Origin: Bacteroidota bacterium
GTDB lineage: Bacteria; Bacteroidota; Bacteroidia; Cytophagales; Cyclobacteriaceae
NCBI GenBank assembly: GCA_018267195.1
Contig: JAFDYY010000026.1
Span: 1-47,268, forward strand
Length of the DNA stretch: 47,268 nt
Reading direction: 5' to 3'
Position 1 is the stretch's first letter. Every line of letters begins with the position of its first letter. The notes below the pieces were generated by a model. The model did no database searches, was not told the DNA's origin, and saw only the letters and a list, made by a program, of their open reading frames with translations. The position numbers were made by a program, and so were the translations under genes. This document shows positions 34,109-42,677 of the stretch, in pieces.

Positions 34109-36154
34109 ATGGATAATTGGGTAGCTATATCGGTAAAGCCAATGATGAGGGTACGATTTTTTTTATGGTGTCTTGTAGCGGCACTGGCGGCCATTGCGTG
34201 GGGGGCATGCAGCCCCGAAAAAAAAGCAGAAAAATCTTTTCAGCTTGGCAAATACGAGAAAGCCATTGCTTTTTATAAAAGCATGTTAGCCAAACAGCCG
34301 AATAACTTTAAGGCAAATTATTCCGTAGCCGAGTCGTACCGACTGTCTAACCGCATTAAAGAAGCAGAGCCTTATTACGCCAAAGTACGCGGACGAAACC
34401 TGAAAAAAGATTCTATCGGGCTATACTACGCCAAGGCTCTTCAAGCCAACGGCAAATACGAAGAAGCCCAAAAAGAATTAGAAGAAGTGATTACCAGCAC
34501 CGAAAATGAAGAACTGAAAGACCGGGCTCAGAAAGAATTAAAAGGCCTGCAAAATCTTTCATTGCTTCGCAAAAAAGATTACTACCGGGCAAAAAATTTG
34601 GAAACACTCAATACTTCGTTTGCCGATTACGGCCCGGCTTACTCGAACAACATTTTATACTTTGCATCTTCAAGAGCCAACGCCAAAATTTACGAAGCCT
34701 CCGGCACCCCGTTTACAGACTTGTATCAGGTTGATACCAAAGGAGCCAATGTTGACATCGGCACACTAAAAACCCTGCCCGAAGGCATTATTAATTTGCC
34801 CGATGTAAACACCGGGTCTATCACTTTCTCAGCCGATGGAAAGCTGATGATTTTTGCCCGGGGCAACACCGGCAAAAAAAAAGGTGCTAAAGATGTGGAC
34901 CTGTTTTTGTCGCGATTTAGAAATGGAACCTGGTCGGTAGCCGTTCCGATCAATATCAATACACCCGATTTCTGGGAATCGACCCCGGCCCTAAGTCCTG
35001 ATGGACGAACACTCTATTTTTCATCTAACCGCAAAGGAGGATATGGGGGGCTCGATATATATTCTGCCCAGATGGACAGCCGGGGGCGTTTTGGCAAAGT
35101 GAGAAATCTGGGCCCCGATATTAACACCGCAGGCGATGAGTTGTTCCCTTATATGGCCGATAACGGAAAACTTTACTTTGCATCAGACGGCCACCCCGGC
35201 TATGGAATGCTCGACCTGTTTGTGATAAACCGGGCCAACGGCAAAACCGTTATCGAAAATCTGGGGCCCACCATGAATTCTACTGGAGATGATTTTGGCA
35301 TTTTTCTCTTTAAACCCGACCGCGGTTTTTTTACTTCTAACCGCGAAGGAGGTAAAGGGGATGACGACATCTACACTTTTGTAAATGATGACCCGAATTT
35401 AAGAGTAGTAAATTACTACTTGCAGGGAATTACCTATTCCGTTCGTAAAGATAGCACTCGCGAAATTTTGCCCGACACAAAAGTTTCCCTGCTCGGCCCC
35501 GAGGGAGATGTAATGCAGGATTTTACCACCGGCAACGATGGCAAATTTCTTTTTCGGGTTTATGAAAACGAACGATATGCCTTGTTGGGCGAACGCGATG
35601 GCTACCTTACCAAACGGCAGTTTTTTACCACAGTAGGTAAATCTGTTTCGCTTGAATCACTGAAGGAATTAGTTACCAATATCACGTTTGATACCCTCAT
35701 GGTTTTAGACCGAAAGGCAAAGAACGTTTCCTTTGTCCTCAATAATATTTACTTTGGCTACGATAGTGCCGACATCCGTCCGGCAGCCGCCCGCGAACTG
35801 AACAAACTGGCACAGTTGCTGGAAGATAATCCTGAAATAAAAATTGAAATGGGCTCCCACACCGATAGTGTAGCGTCTGATGCCTATAACCTCGAACTCT
35901 CGCAGCGCAGAGCTCAAAGCACGGTAAACTATTTAATCAGGCGCGGCATAGACCCCAAGCGGCTAACGGCTAAAGGGTATGGCGAGCGAGTGCCCATAGC
36001 ACGCAACTCTAACCCCGATGGAACGGATAACCCGGCCGGCCGCCAAAAAAACAGACGAACCGAATTCAGGATTTTAGAAATCGGCCCGGCCGTTAAGAAA
36101 GCAGATGAATTTGATGAGGACAAATACTTTAAAGAAAAAGACAACGAAAACTAA
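34109..36154 (+). CDS. PorE-like OmpA family lipoprotein (TPR, beta-propeller, CRD, OmpA)
   Basis: An approximately 681-residue lipoprotein. After a signal with lipobox WGAC come TPR-like repeats (about residues 40-160), PD40 beta-propeller repeats ('ESTPALSPDGRTLYFSSNRKGGYGGLDIYSA' is the clearest), a carboxypeptidase-regulatory-like domain (about residues 440-530) and a C-terminal OmpA domain ('NNIYFGYDSADIRP', 'IEMGSHTDSVASDAYNLELSQRRAQSTVNYL', 'RQKNRRTEFRI') that binds peptidoglycan. This order is that of PorE of the type IX secretion system, though Bacteroidota carry paralogues. ATG 34142 or 34145 would give a tidier signal peptide (MRVRFFLW). The 228-bp gap before it has no recognisable feature. 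Confidence 0.82.
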   Translation: MDNWVAISVKPMMRVRFFLWCLVAALAAIAWGACSPEKKAEKSFQLGKYEKAIAFYKSMLAKQPNNFKANYSVAESYRLSNRIKEAEPYYAKVRGRNLKKDSIGLYYAKALQANGKYEEAQKELEEVITSTENEELKDRAQKELKGLQNLSLLRKKDYYRAKNLETLNTSFADYGPAYSNNILYFASSRANAKIYEASGTPFTDLYQVDTKGANVDIGTLKTLPEGIINLPDVNTGSITFSADGKLMIFARGNTGKKKGAKDVDLFLSRFRNGTWSVAVPININTPDFWESTPALSPDGRTLYFSSNRKGGYGGLDIYSAQMDSRGRFGKVRNLGPDINTAGDELFPYMADNGKLYFASDGHPGYGMLDLFVINRANGKTVIENLGPTMNSTGDDFGIFLFKPDRGFFTSNREGGKGDDDIYTFVNDDPNLRVVNYYLQGITYSVRKDSTREILPDTKVSLLGPEGDVMQDFTTGNDGKFLFRVYENERYALLGERDGYLTKRQFFTTVGKSVSLESLKELVTNITFDTLMVLDRKAKNVSFVLNNIYFGYDSADIRPAAARELNKLAQLLEDNPEIKIEMGSHTDSVASDAYNLELSQRRAQSTVNYLIRRGIDPKRLTAKGYGERVPIARNSNPDGTDNPAGRQKNRRTEFRILEIGPAVKKADEFDEDKYFKEKDNEN

Positions 36155-36198
36155 ATGCACCAGATTACTGGCCACTTTCCCATCTACAGATAATGGCA

Positions 36199-36206
36199 TA
36201 ATTTTG
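36199..36206 (+). promoter_or_regulatory. -7 promoter box of the DUF4783-nadC operon
   Basis: TAATTTTG matches TAnnTTTG and lies 18 nt before ATG 36225. No clear -33 element was found. Confidence 0.45.
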
Positions 36207-36224
36207 GCGTAGAGGATGTATGCA

Positions 36225-36602
36225 ATGAAAAAATTATTACTAATCGGGCTGGTGGCTTTCTCGGCAGGGGTCAATGCACAAACTGTTTTTAACCCTATGC
36301 GGGAAGCCATTAAAAACGGAAGAGCAGGAGATTTGGCAAAATATCTTAATACTTCCATTGACCTAAACCTGGAAGGGGAAGTAAACACCTACAGCAAAGC
36401 ACAAGCTGAATTTGTCCTTCGCGATTTTTTTAAAAAACATGCCCCATCCGATTTTACCATTGTACACTCGGGCACTTCTAAAGCTGGCCTGCAGTTTGCC
36501 ATCGGTAAATACAAAAGCGGAAACGACAGCTACGATGTGCTCATGCGTGTGCGCGAAGTGGATAAAGTGTACCTCATCCACGAGATGAGCTTTACCAAAT
36601 AA
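36225..36602 (+). CDS. DUF4783 domain protein, secreted
   Basis: A 125-residue protein starting MKKLLLIGLVAFSAG with a signal peptide ending near 'VNAQ'. The mature part, with 'MREAIKNGRAGDLAKYLNTSIDLNLEGEVNTYSKAQAEFVLRDFF' followed by four strands, is the NTF2-like DUF4783 fold. Members are commonly found next to nadC in Bacteroidota; no role is established. An ATG at 36216 gives three more residues and cannot be excluded. Its stop overlaps the nadC start (TAATG). Confidence 0.87.
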   Translation: MKKLLLIGLVAFSAGVNAQTVFNPMREAIKNGRAGDLAKYLNTSIDLNLEGEVNTYSKAQAEFVLRDFFKKHAPSDFTIVHSGTSKAGLQFAIGKYKSGNDSYDVLMRVREVDKVYLIHEMSFTK

Positions 36603-37462
36603 TGAACCGCCCGGCTTACCTGACAGACGATGCCATCCGGCATTTTATTCAATCCGCATTGGCAGAAGACTTAGGTGAAGGCGACCACTCTACATTGGCC
36701 ACCATTCCTCCCGATAAAATTTCTAAAGCAAAGTTGCTAATCAAAGACAACGGAATCCTGGCCGGGATAGAAATGGCCAGCCTGATTTTTAAAGAAGTTG
36801 ACCCTGCCTTAAAGATGGTCCTTTATAAAAAAGATGGAGAGAGCGTTACCCAAGGAGATATAGCATTTGAAGTGCACGGAAAAGCACAATCCATTTTATC
36901 GACCGAACGATTGGTATTGAATTGCATGCAGCGGATGAGCGGCATTGCTACACTTACCCACCGGTTGTGCAAACAAATAGAAGGAACCTCCGCCCAACTC
37001 ATGGACACGCGCAAAACCACACCCAATTTCCGGCTCATGGAAAAATGGGCGGTAACGATTGGCGGAGGCAAGAATCACCGGTTTGCTTTATATGATATGA
37101 TGATGCTAAAAGACAACCATATTGATGTAGCCGGGGGAATAACAGTGGCCGTGCAACATGCCGTTGAATACCAGAAATCAAAAAAAATTAAACTCCCCAT
37201 AGAAGTAGAAACCCGTACCCTGAACGAAGTAAAAGAAGCCCTGGCCACCCATGCGGTTGATGTAATCATGCTCGACAACATGAGCCTGGCCGATATGAAA
37301 GAGGCTATTGCCTTGGTCAAAGGAAAATGTAAGACGGAAGCGAGCGGAGGTATTGCCGAATCTTCTTTACACGCCATTGCCGGATGTGGAGTAGATTATA
37401 TTTCTATGGGCGCCCTTACCCATTCGGTCAAGAGCCTGGACCTGAGCCTCAAAATTTTTTAG
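36602..37462 (+). CDS. nadC: Nicotinate-nucleotide diphosphorylase (carboxylating)
   Basis: A 286-residue quinolinate phosphoribosyltransferase that forms nicotinate mononucleotide in de novo NAD synthesis. Family blocks: 'ALAEDLGEGDHST', 'ILSTERLVLNCMQRMSGIATLT', 'LMDTRKTTPNFRLMEKWAVTIGGGKNHRFALYDMMMLKDNH', 'IEVETRTLNEVKEAL', 'DVIMLDNMS' and 'EASGGIAESSL'. It overlaps the DUF4783 stop codon by one base. The next NAD-pathway gene, nadD, lies 1.6 kb downstream beyond the sigma factor, anti-sigma and gmk genes. Confidence 0.96.
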   Translation: MNRPAYLTDDAIRHFIQSALAEDLGEGDHSTLATIPPDKISKAKLLIKDNGILAGIEMASLIFKEVDPALKMVLYKKDGESVTQGDIAFEVHGKAQSILSTERLVLNCMQRMSGIATLTHRLCKQIEGTSAQLMDTRKTTPNFRLMEKWAVTIGGGKNHRFALYDMMMLKDNHIDVAGGITVAVQHAVEYQKSKKIKLPIEVETRTLNEVKEALATHAVDVIMLDNMSLADMKEAIALVKGKCKTEASGGIAESSLHAIAGCGVDYISMGALTHSVKSLDLSLKIF

Positions 37463-37509
37463 GTCGCCAACCGGGCCGATTCCTCCATCGAAATCTCAAA
37501 TCATTAAGT

Positions 37510-37517
37510 TACTTTTG
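37510..37517 (+). promoter_or_regulatory. -7 promoter box of the sigma factor gene
   Basis: TACTTTTG matches TAnnTTTG exactly and ends 6 nt before ATG 37524, which predicts a leaderless transcript. No -33 TTG stands at the expected distance. Confidence 0.5.
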
Positions 37518-37523
37518 TTCTTC

Positions 37524-38117
37524 ATGGAATTGGAAGAAGCCCCGCGACAACATTATACAGAAAATGAAAAGCAACTCATTTTCAATAACGAATTTATGCC
37601 CCACATTCATTCCATGTACAATTTTGGTTACCGGCTTACCCTCGACCGCGATGATGCCAAAGACCTGGTGCAAGATACCTACCTCAAGGCATACCGGTTT
37701 ATAGAATCATTCCAGAAAGGAACTAATGCCAAGGCGTGGCTGTTTCGCATCTTGAAAAACAGTTTCATTAACGATTACCGTAAAAAAAGCAAAGAACCAA
37801 ATAAGGTAGATTACCAGGAAGTAGAGGCCTATTATAATTCGGAAGAAGTGGATCGGCTCATTACACCCGACTTACGGGTGGAGTCGCTTAAAGATATGAT
37901 GGGTGATGAAATTAGTAATGCCCTTAACTCGCTGGATGTAGATTTTAGAACAGTAATTATTTTGTGCGACTTAGAAGATTTTAAGTACGAAGAAATGGCA
38001 AAAATTTTAGATATACCCATTGGCACCGTACGAAGCCGCTTGCATCGTGCACGAAACCTACTAAAAGAAAAATTGAAATCGTACGCTAAAACCATGGGCT
38101 ACAACAACAACGCGTAA
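37524..38117 (+). CDS. ECF RNA polymerase sigma factor
   Basis: A 197-residue sigma-70 family protein. Region 2 covers about residues 20-90 ('YRLTLDRDDAKDLVQDTYLKAYRFIESF' and 'NAKAWLFRILKNSFINDYRKK') and region 4 about residues 125-185 ('LNSLDVDFRTVIILCDLEDFKYEEMAKILDIPIGTVRSRLHRARNLLKEKL'). Regions 1 and 3 are absent, so it is an ECF type. It is followed 3 nt later by a zinc-type anti-sigma factor. The closest functional model is SigR/SigH with RsrA, which answers thiol stress, but this is inference. An in-frame TTG start at 37515 lies within the promoter box and was rejected. Confidence 0.92.
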   Translation: MELEEAPRQHYTENEKQLIFNNEFMPHIHSMYNFGYRLTLDRDDAKDLVQDTYLKAYRFIESFQKGTNAKAWLFRILKNSFINDYRKKSKEPNKVDYQEVEAYYNSEEVDRLITPDLRVESLKDMMGDEISNALNSLDVDFRTVIILCDLEDFKYEEMAKILDIPIGTVRSRLHRARNLLKEKLKSYAKTMGYNNNA

Positions 38118-38120
38118 GTT

Positions 38121-38387
38121 ATGGCACCCTCCTCCAATCCATTTATCCAGCCCGATGGCAAAAAGCCCACGTGCATGGAGATGCTTCAATTAATTATTGA
38201 TAATCAGGTTACCGAAGAACAACGCTTGTATTTTTCTCAACACATGGGCCATTGCCTGCCTTGCTACAAAAAGTACAATGTGGACATGGCTATTAAAGAA
38301 TTATTGCAGAGCAAATGCTGTGGAGGAAATTGCCCGGACGATATTGTAGCCGAAATTAAGTTGAAGATCAATTCAATGACAGCCTGA
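38121..38387 (+). CDS. Zinc-binding anti-sigma factor (ZAS type)
   Basis: An 88-residue cytoplasmic protein with the ZAS motif H41-x3-C45-x2-C48 and an upstream Cys18 that would complete a zinc site. There is no transmembrane segment, so it is a soluble ZAS like RsrA. Three more cysteines stand in K65-C66-C67-G-G-N-C71, followed by PDDIVAEIKLKI, a layout like the C-terminus of RsrA-type anti-sigma factors. It probably binds and silences the ECF sigma encoded just upstream and may release it on oxidation (inference). The next gene starts directly after its stop codon. Confidence 0.85.
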   Translation: MAPSSNPFIQPDGKKPTCMEMLQLIIDNQVTEEQRLYFSQHMGHCLPCYKKYNVDMAIKELLQSKCCGGNCPDDIVAEIKLKINSMTA

Positions 38388-38987
38388 ATGGCAGGCTCAT
38401 CTGAAATTCGCACCTCGGGAGGAAAAGCCATTATTTTTTCGGCTCCATCCGGTTCAGGAAAAACCACCATCGTGCAACACCTGCTCAAGAACAACTCCGA
38501 CTTAGGTTTTTCCATATCGGCTGCTACCCGCGATAAACGCGGACGAACCGAACAAAATGGGAAAGACTATTATTTTCTATCCCCCGAAGAGTTTAAAAAA
38601 AAGATTGACCGGGATGAGTTTGTAGAATGGGAAGAAGTGTATGCCGGAAATTTTTACGGAACACTGAAATCGGAAATTCAACGAATTTGGGATGAAGGCA
38701 AAAACGTAATCTTTGATGTGGACGTAAAAGGAGGACTTAACCTGAAAAAATATTTTGGGGATAAAGCACTGGCTATTTTTGTAAAAGTTCCTTCTGTGGA
38801 AGTGCTCAAGCAAAGGCTTAACGACCGGGGCACGGAAACAGAAGAAGCATTATCTCGCAGGTTATTTAAAGCCAGTTTTGAAATGTCGTTTCAAAAAGAT
38901 TTTGATGTTGTGCTGCTCAATGAAAACCTGGAAAAATCGTTAGCGGAAGCACAACGGCTATACGATGCGTTCAAAAATAAAATATGA
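38388..38987 (+). CDS. gmk: Guanylate kinase
   Basis: A 199-residue kinase that turns GMP into GDP. The P-loop is '[19 protein letters not shown]', followed by '[24 protein letters not shown]' with the GMP-binding site, '[14 protein letters not shown]' and '[18 protein letters not shown]'. The start ATG follows the anti-sigma stop codon directly (TGAATG), so gmk is translationally coupled to the sigma/anti-sigma pair. More typical Bacteroidota neighbours are yicC before and nadD after; here the sigma pair takes the place of yicC. Confidence 0.96.
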   Translation: MAGSSEIRTSGGKAIIFSAPSGSGKTTIVQHLLKNNSDLGFSISAATRDKRGRTEQNGKDYYFLSPEEFKKKIDRDEFVEWEEVYAGNFYGTLKSEIQRIWDEGKNVIFDVDVKGGLNLKKYFGDKALAIFVKVPSVEVLKQRLNDRGTETEEALSRRLFKASFEMSFQKDFDVVLLNENLEKSLAEAQRLYDAFKNKI

Positions 38988-39047
38988 AAATTCCGATACT
39001 GAAATGATTACACCCAACAAATTCTTAGATTGGGTAACATTTACTAA

Positions 39048-39620
39048 ATGAAAATCGGTTTGTTCTTTGGCTCGTTTAATCCCATCCACATTGGGCATTT
39101 GGCCATTGCCAATATTATGGCGGAAAATACCGATCTAAAAAAAGTATGGTTTGTGGTTTCTCCGCAAAATCCCCTGAAGCCCAGCAAAGGGCTGCTGCAT
39201 GAGTTCGATCGCTACGATATGGTAAAAGCCGCCATAGCCGACAATTACAAATTTGAAGTGAGCGATGTGGAATTTCATTTGCCTAAACCCAGTTATACCA
39301 TTCATACACTAACCCATCTGCAAGAAAAACATCCTGATAAGGAATTTCAACTGATTATTGGAGAAGATAACCTGGAAAATTTTCCCCGATGGAAAAACCA
39401 CACACAGATATTAGAACAATATGGGTTATATGTGTACCCTCGCCCTCATGTAACAAATTCACCGCTGAAGAGTCATGCTCATGTAAAACTGGTAGAAGCC
39501 CCTCTGCTCGATATTTCGGCAACCTATATTCGAGAATGTATCCGAAACAACCGATCCATTCGTTACCTCGTTCCGGATGTGGTAGAGCAAATGATCCGAT
39601 CGAAAGGCTTTTACCGGTAA
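39048..39620 (+). CDS. nadD: Nicotinate-nucleotide adenylyltransferase
   Basis: A 190-residue nucleotidyltransferase that converts nicotinate mononucleotide to deamido-NAD. It has 'IGLFFGSFNPIHIGHLAIAN' with the HxGH motif, 'VWFVVSPQNPLKPSKGLL', 'LIIGEDNLENFPRWKNHTQIL' and the C-terminal 'DISATYIRECI' (SxTxxR) motif. It follows gmk by 60 bp, a usual order in Bacteroidota. It acts two steps from the nadC product. Confidence 0.95.
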   Translation: MKIGLFFGSFNPIHIGHLAIANIMAENTDLKKVWFVVSPQNPLKPSKGLLHEFDRYDMVKAAIADNYKFEVSDVEFHLPKPSYTIHTLTHLQEKHPDKEFQLIIGEDNLENFPRWKNHTQILEQYGLYVYPRPHVTNSPLKSHAHVKLVEAPLLDISATYIRECIRNNRSIRYLVPDVVEQMIRSKGFYR

Positions 39621-39660
39621 GCACAACTTTTTTGTCATTTTTCTCGTCTTCACGGTATTT

Positions 39661-42315
39661 ATGAAACCAACACTATTCCTCTTTTTCAGTTTTATTTCAG
39701 GTTCGCTTTTTGGCGGGGGTGTAAAGGGGTTGGTAAAAACCAATGATGGCACGGCACTTCCGTATGCCTCTATTTATGTAAAGCAAACCGGCACCGGAGC
39801 CACGACCGACCAAAACGGATACTATGAATTGCCGTTAGAACCGGGCCACTATGAAATCATATATAAATACCTGGGTTACGAATCCGCTACCCGTATAATA
39901 GAGGTAGCCAAAGATTTTATTGAACTCAATATTATTTTAAAAGAACAAAATATTTTATTGCAAGGAATAACCGTTACTGCGGCCAAAGAAGATCCCGCCT
40001 ACACCATTATGCGAAAAGCGATTGCTAAAGCAAAATTCCATACCCAGCAATTAGATACCTATTCGGCCAAAGTCTATATCAAAGGAAAAGGAAAACTGCG
40101 CGACTACCCCTGGCTGGCTAAAAAGATGCTGGAAAAAGAAGGGATTACCAAAGATCGCCTGTTTATTACCGAATCAGTAAATGAAATAAAATACACTCGC
40201 CCCCATAAATACGAACAGAAAGTAATTGCTGTTTATACACAAGGCAAAGATCAAAATGGTTCGCCCAACCAATATTTCTTTGGCAGTTTTTACGAACCCG
40301 AAATTGCCGAAACGGTATCCCCCCTCTCTCCCAAAGCATTTACACATTATAAATTTGAATACCTGGGTACCTTTAAAGATGCGGGGTACGACATCAGCAA
40401 AATAAAAGTTACACCACGCAGCAAAGGCGACAACGTATTTGAAGGAACCATCTTTATTGTGGAGAACGAATGGAGCATCCACAGCCTGGAACTAATTGCC
40501 ACCAAGTTGGGCATCCATTTTAAGGTAAAACAGATTTACCATCCGATAGAAGAAAAAGATCACCCCAACGACCCCACCCGCCGGGTGTGGATGCCCGTTT
40601 CGCAAGAAGCCATTGTAACCGGTAAAGTGTTCGGTTTCGACTTTATCGGATCATACCATGCCACGGTAAAAGAATATAAAATTAAACTCAACCCCGCACT
40701 GGTAGTAGCCATGGATGTGATTGATGAGAAACTGGAAAAAGAAGAAGCTAAAAAAATAAAGAAACAGTTTAGCCAAAAAAATCAACAGATTAAACAACGA
40801 CTGGAGAATGGAAAAGAGATAACGGCCAAAGAACTGAAACAACTAACGAAAGCGTATGAAAAAACGGAACAGAAAGAACAAAAGGAACCCGATGTGATTT
40901 CTGAGTCGCGCTACAAAATAGACTCCACGGCTTACAAAAAAGATTCAGTGTTTTGGGTCGATATACGTCCGGCTCCACTCGATAAAGAAGAAATACGAGG
41001 ATATAAAAAAACAGACAGCCTGAACAAAGTACAGCAAAAGCGCGATGAAGGCGATACCCTGCACTCGAAAAAACATCACAAGGGATTTAGGCCTTTTGAT
41101 ATAGTAACCGGCAATTATTATTCAGTCAGTAAAAATGCCAGCTTCCAAATCCATTTTCCCTGGGGAGGGTATAACACCGTAGAGGGCGTAAATGCGATAT
41201 ACCGATTGAGCTACTACAACCGTTGGGTAAAAAAAGATTCACTGCATCCTGAAAAAAAGCCCAATACCAGGCGCCTGGAAATCAGCCCTACCTTTCGGTA
41301 TGCCTTTGCCCGCGAAAAACTGACCGGGTTTCTACGTGCCGACTACCGCACCCGCACGGCAAGAATTACGCTGAGTAGTGGGAGGTACATTCAGCAGTTT
41401 AACAACGAGGAGCCTATTCATCCGTTTATCAATACCTTCACCACACTTGTGCAAGGGCAAAACTGGATGAAGTTGTACGAACGCGATTTTGTGGATGTTA
41501 ATTTCAGAAAGCAGTTTAACGGCAAATACTTTTTTCGCACACAATGGTCGCTGGCACGCAGGCACGAACTTTTTAATAACAATAATTATTCATTCAACGA
41601 ACGCAGCCAAACACAATTTACCGCCAATGCACCGACCACTGTTGAGCTTCCCGACACTCATTTTCCGCAACATACAGCATTCATCGGGTCGGTTGGTATT
41701 GAAGCCCGGCCCTGGCAGAAGTTTAGAATTTGGAACGGCAATAAATACGATGCTAACCGGCCATCGCCCACGTTTACGCTCGATTACAAAAAAGGATTTT
41801 CGCAACTCTTTGGTAGTGATGTAGATTATGATTTACTGGAAGTAGGCTTCAAAGAAAGTATGCGTACCGGCATTACCGGCCGGCTGGATTTGAATTTGAA
41901 AGCCGGAAAATTTTTGAACACCCGCTCCATGTATTTTATGGACTTCAAACATTTTGCGGGCAATCAAACTCCGTTTATTACCTCCGACCCGGCCGGAAGT
42001 TTCAGACTGCTCCCGTATTACATATATAGCACACACGACCAGTATTTTTCAGCCAATGTGCACTACCACTTTCGCAAATTTCTGGTAACACGTATCCCCC
42101 GAGCACGACTGCTGGGAATATCAGAAAATTTCTTCGTGAATTATTTAGCCACTCCTAATTCTAACCACTATACGGAGTTAGGGTATGGCCTGAATGGAAT
42201 TTTGCGGTTGTTCCGTCTGGAGTTTGCCACGTCATTTCAAAATGGAACGTATAGTAACAACGGGTTTCGTATCGGGATAGCCACTAATATAACCGTGCAG
42301 TTTTCGGATAATTGA
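39661..42315 (+). CDS. DUF5686 outer-membrane protein with carboxypeptidase-regulatory-like domain
   Basis: An 884-residue outer membrane protein. After a signal peptide, the first 100 residues form a CarbopepD_reg-like domain ('VKGLVKTNDGTALPYASIYVKQTGTGATTDQNGYYELPLEPGHYEIIYKYLGYES'). A DUF5686 region follows with 'AYTIMRKAIAKAKFHTQQLDTYSAKVYIKGKGKL', a charged linker (about residues 360-420) rich in Lys and Glu, and a C-terminal beta-barrel with alternating aromatic residues. DUF5686 proteins are common in Bacteroidota and are related to TonB-type receptors without a plug; no substrate is known. The last codons overlap the edge of a decayed GNAT gene on the other strand. Confidence 0.88.
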   Translation: MKPTLFLFFSFISGSLFGGGVKGLVKTNDGTALPYASIYVKQTGTGATTDQNGYYELPLEPGHYEIIYKYLGYESATRIIEVAKDFIELNIILKEQNILLQGITVTAAKEDPAYTIMRKAIAKAKFHTQQLDTYSAKVYIKGKGKLRDYPWLAKKMLEKEGITKDRLFITESVNEIKYTRPHKYEQKVIAVYTQGKDQNGSPNQYFFGSFYEPEIAETVSPLSPKAFTHYKFEYLGTFKDAGYDISKIKVTPRSKGDNVFEGTIFIVENEWSIHSLELIATKLGIHFKVKQIYHPIEEKDHPNDPTRRVWMPVSQEAIVTGKVFGFDFIGSYHATVKEYKIKLNPALVVAMDVIDEKLEKEEAKKIKKQFSQKNQQIKQRLENGKEITAKELKQLTKAYEKTEQKEQKEPDVISESRYKIDSTAYKKDSVFWVDIRPAPLDKEEIRGYKKTDSLNKVQQKRDEGDTLHSKKHHKGFRPFDIVTGNYYSVSKNASFQIHFPWGGYNTVEGVNAIYRLSYYNRWVKKDSLHPEKKPNTRRLEISPTFRYAFAREKLTGFLRADYRTRTARITLSSGRYIQQFNNEEPIHPFINTFTTLVQGQNWMKLYERDFVDVNFRKQFNGKYFFRTQWSLARRHELFNNNNYSFNERSQTQFTANAPTTVELPDTHFPQHTAFIGSVGIEARPWQKFRIWNGNKYDANRPSPTFTLDYKKGFSQLFGSDVDYDLLEVGFKESMRTGITGRLDLNLKAGKFLNTRSMYFMDFKHFAGNQTPFITSDPAGSFRLLPYYIYSTHDQYFSANVHYHFRKFLVTRIPRARLLGISENFFVNYLATPNSNHYTELGYGLNGILRLFRLEFATSFQNGTYSNNGFRIGIATNITVQFSDN

Positions 42316-42335
42316 GAGGTTGTGGTCCACACGGT

Positions 42336-42660
42336 TAGATCTAATTCCATGAAAAACAAATAATCCTTAAATTCTGCTGAGACCTCCATTTCAGGATAGG
42401 TTTCATTGGTGCGAACCCCAAAACTTCTGTATAATGAATGAGCCGCTTCCATAAACCGGGGGCTGTCTGGCCGAATTTTTTGTAGTCAATTTTTTTGCTT
42501 CTGCTAAAAGTCTTTCAAGTGGGGCTCGTCTGGCTACTATTCGTCCGGTGGAGGGATCAACATACATCCGGTTTATTTCACCAATTTTAAAATCAAAATC
42601 TTTTTTTTCGTAAAAATGCAGAGCTAATGGCAACCTTCTTTTAAGTGATAGCCTAGGTTC
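42336..42660 (-). pseudogene. Decayed GNAT family N-acetyltransferase remnant
   Basis: On the minus strand the frame from about 42660 reads 'LALHFYEKKDFDFKIGEINRMYVDPS', then 'PLERLLAEAKKL', as in GNAT enzymes. After a run of A residues near 42490-42497 the match jumps frame to 'KIRPDSPRFMEAAHSLYRSFGVR' and 'AEFKDYLFFMELDL'. Between the blocks the acetyl-CoA-binding loop (normally RGxGIG) is replaced by TGRIVAR, the N-terminal third is missing, and no stop follows MELDL. So it is a truncated, frameshifted remnant. It fills the 362-bp gap between the DUF5686 gene and the ABC permease, and nothing else is seen there. Confidence 0.8.
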
Positions 42661-42677
42661 TCTTCCGTTCTGTATTT

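Noticed and set aside
37384..37704. Open frame of 106 codons spanning the nadC end and sigma factor start
   Set aside because: It overlaps two well-supported genes in another frame, and its sequence shows no family pattern.
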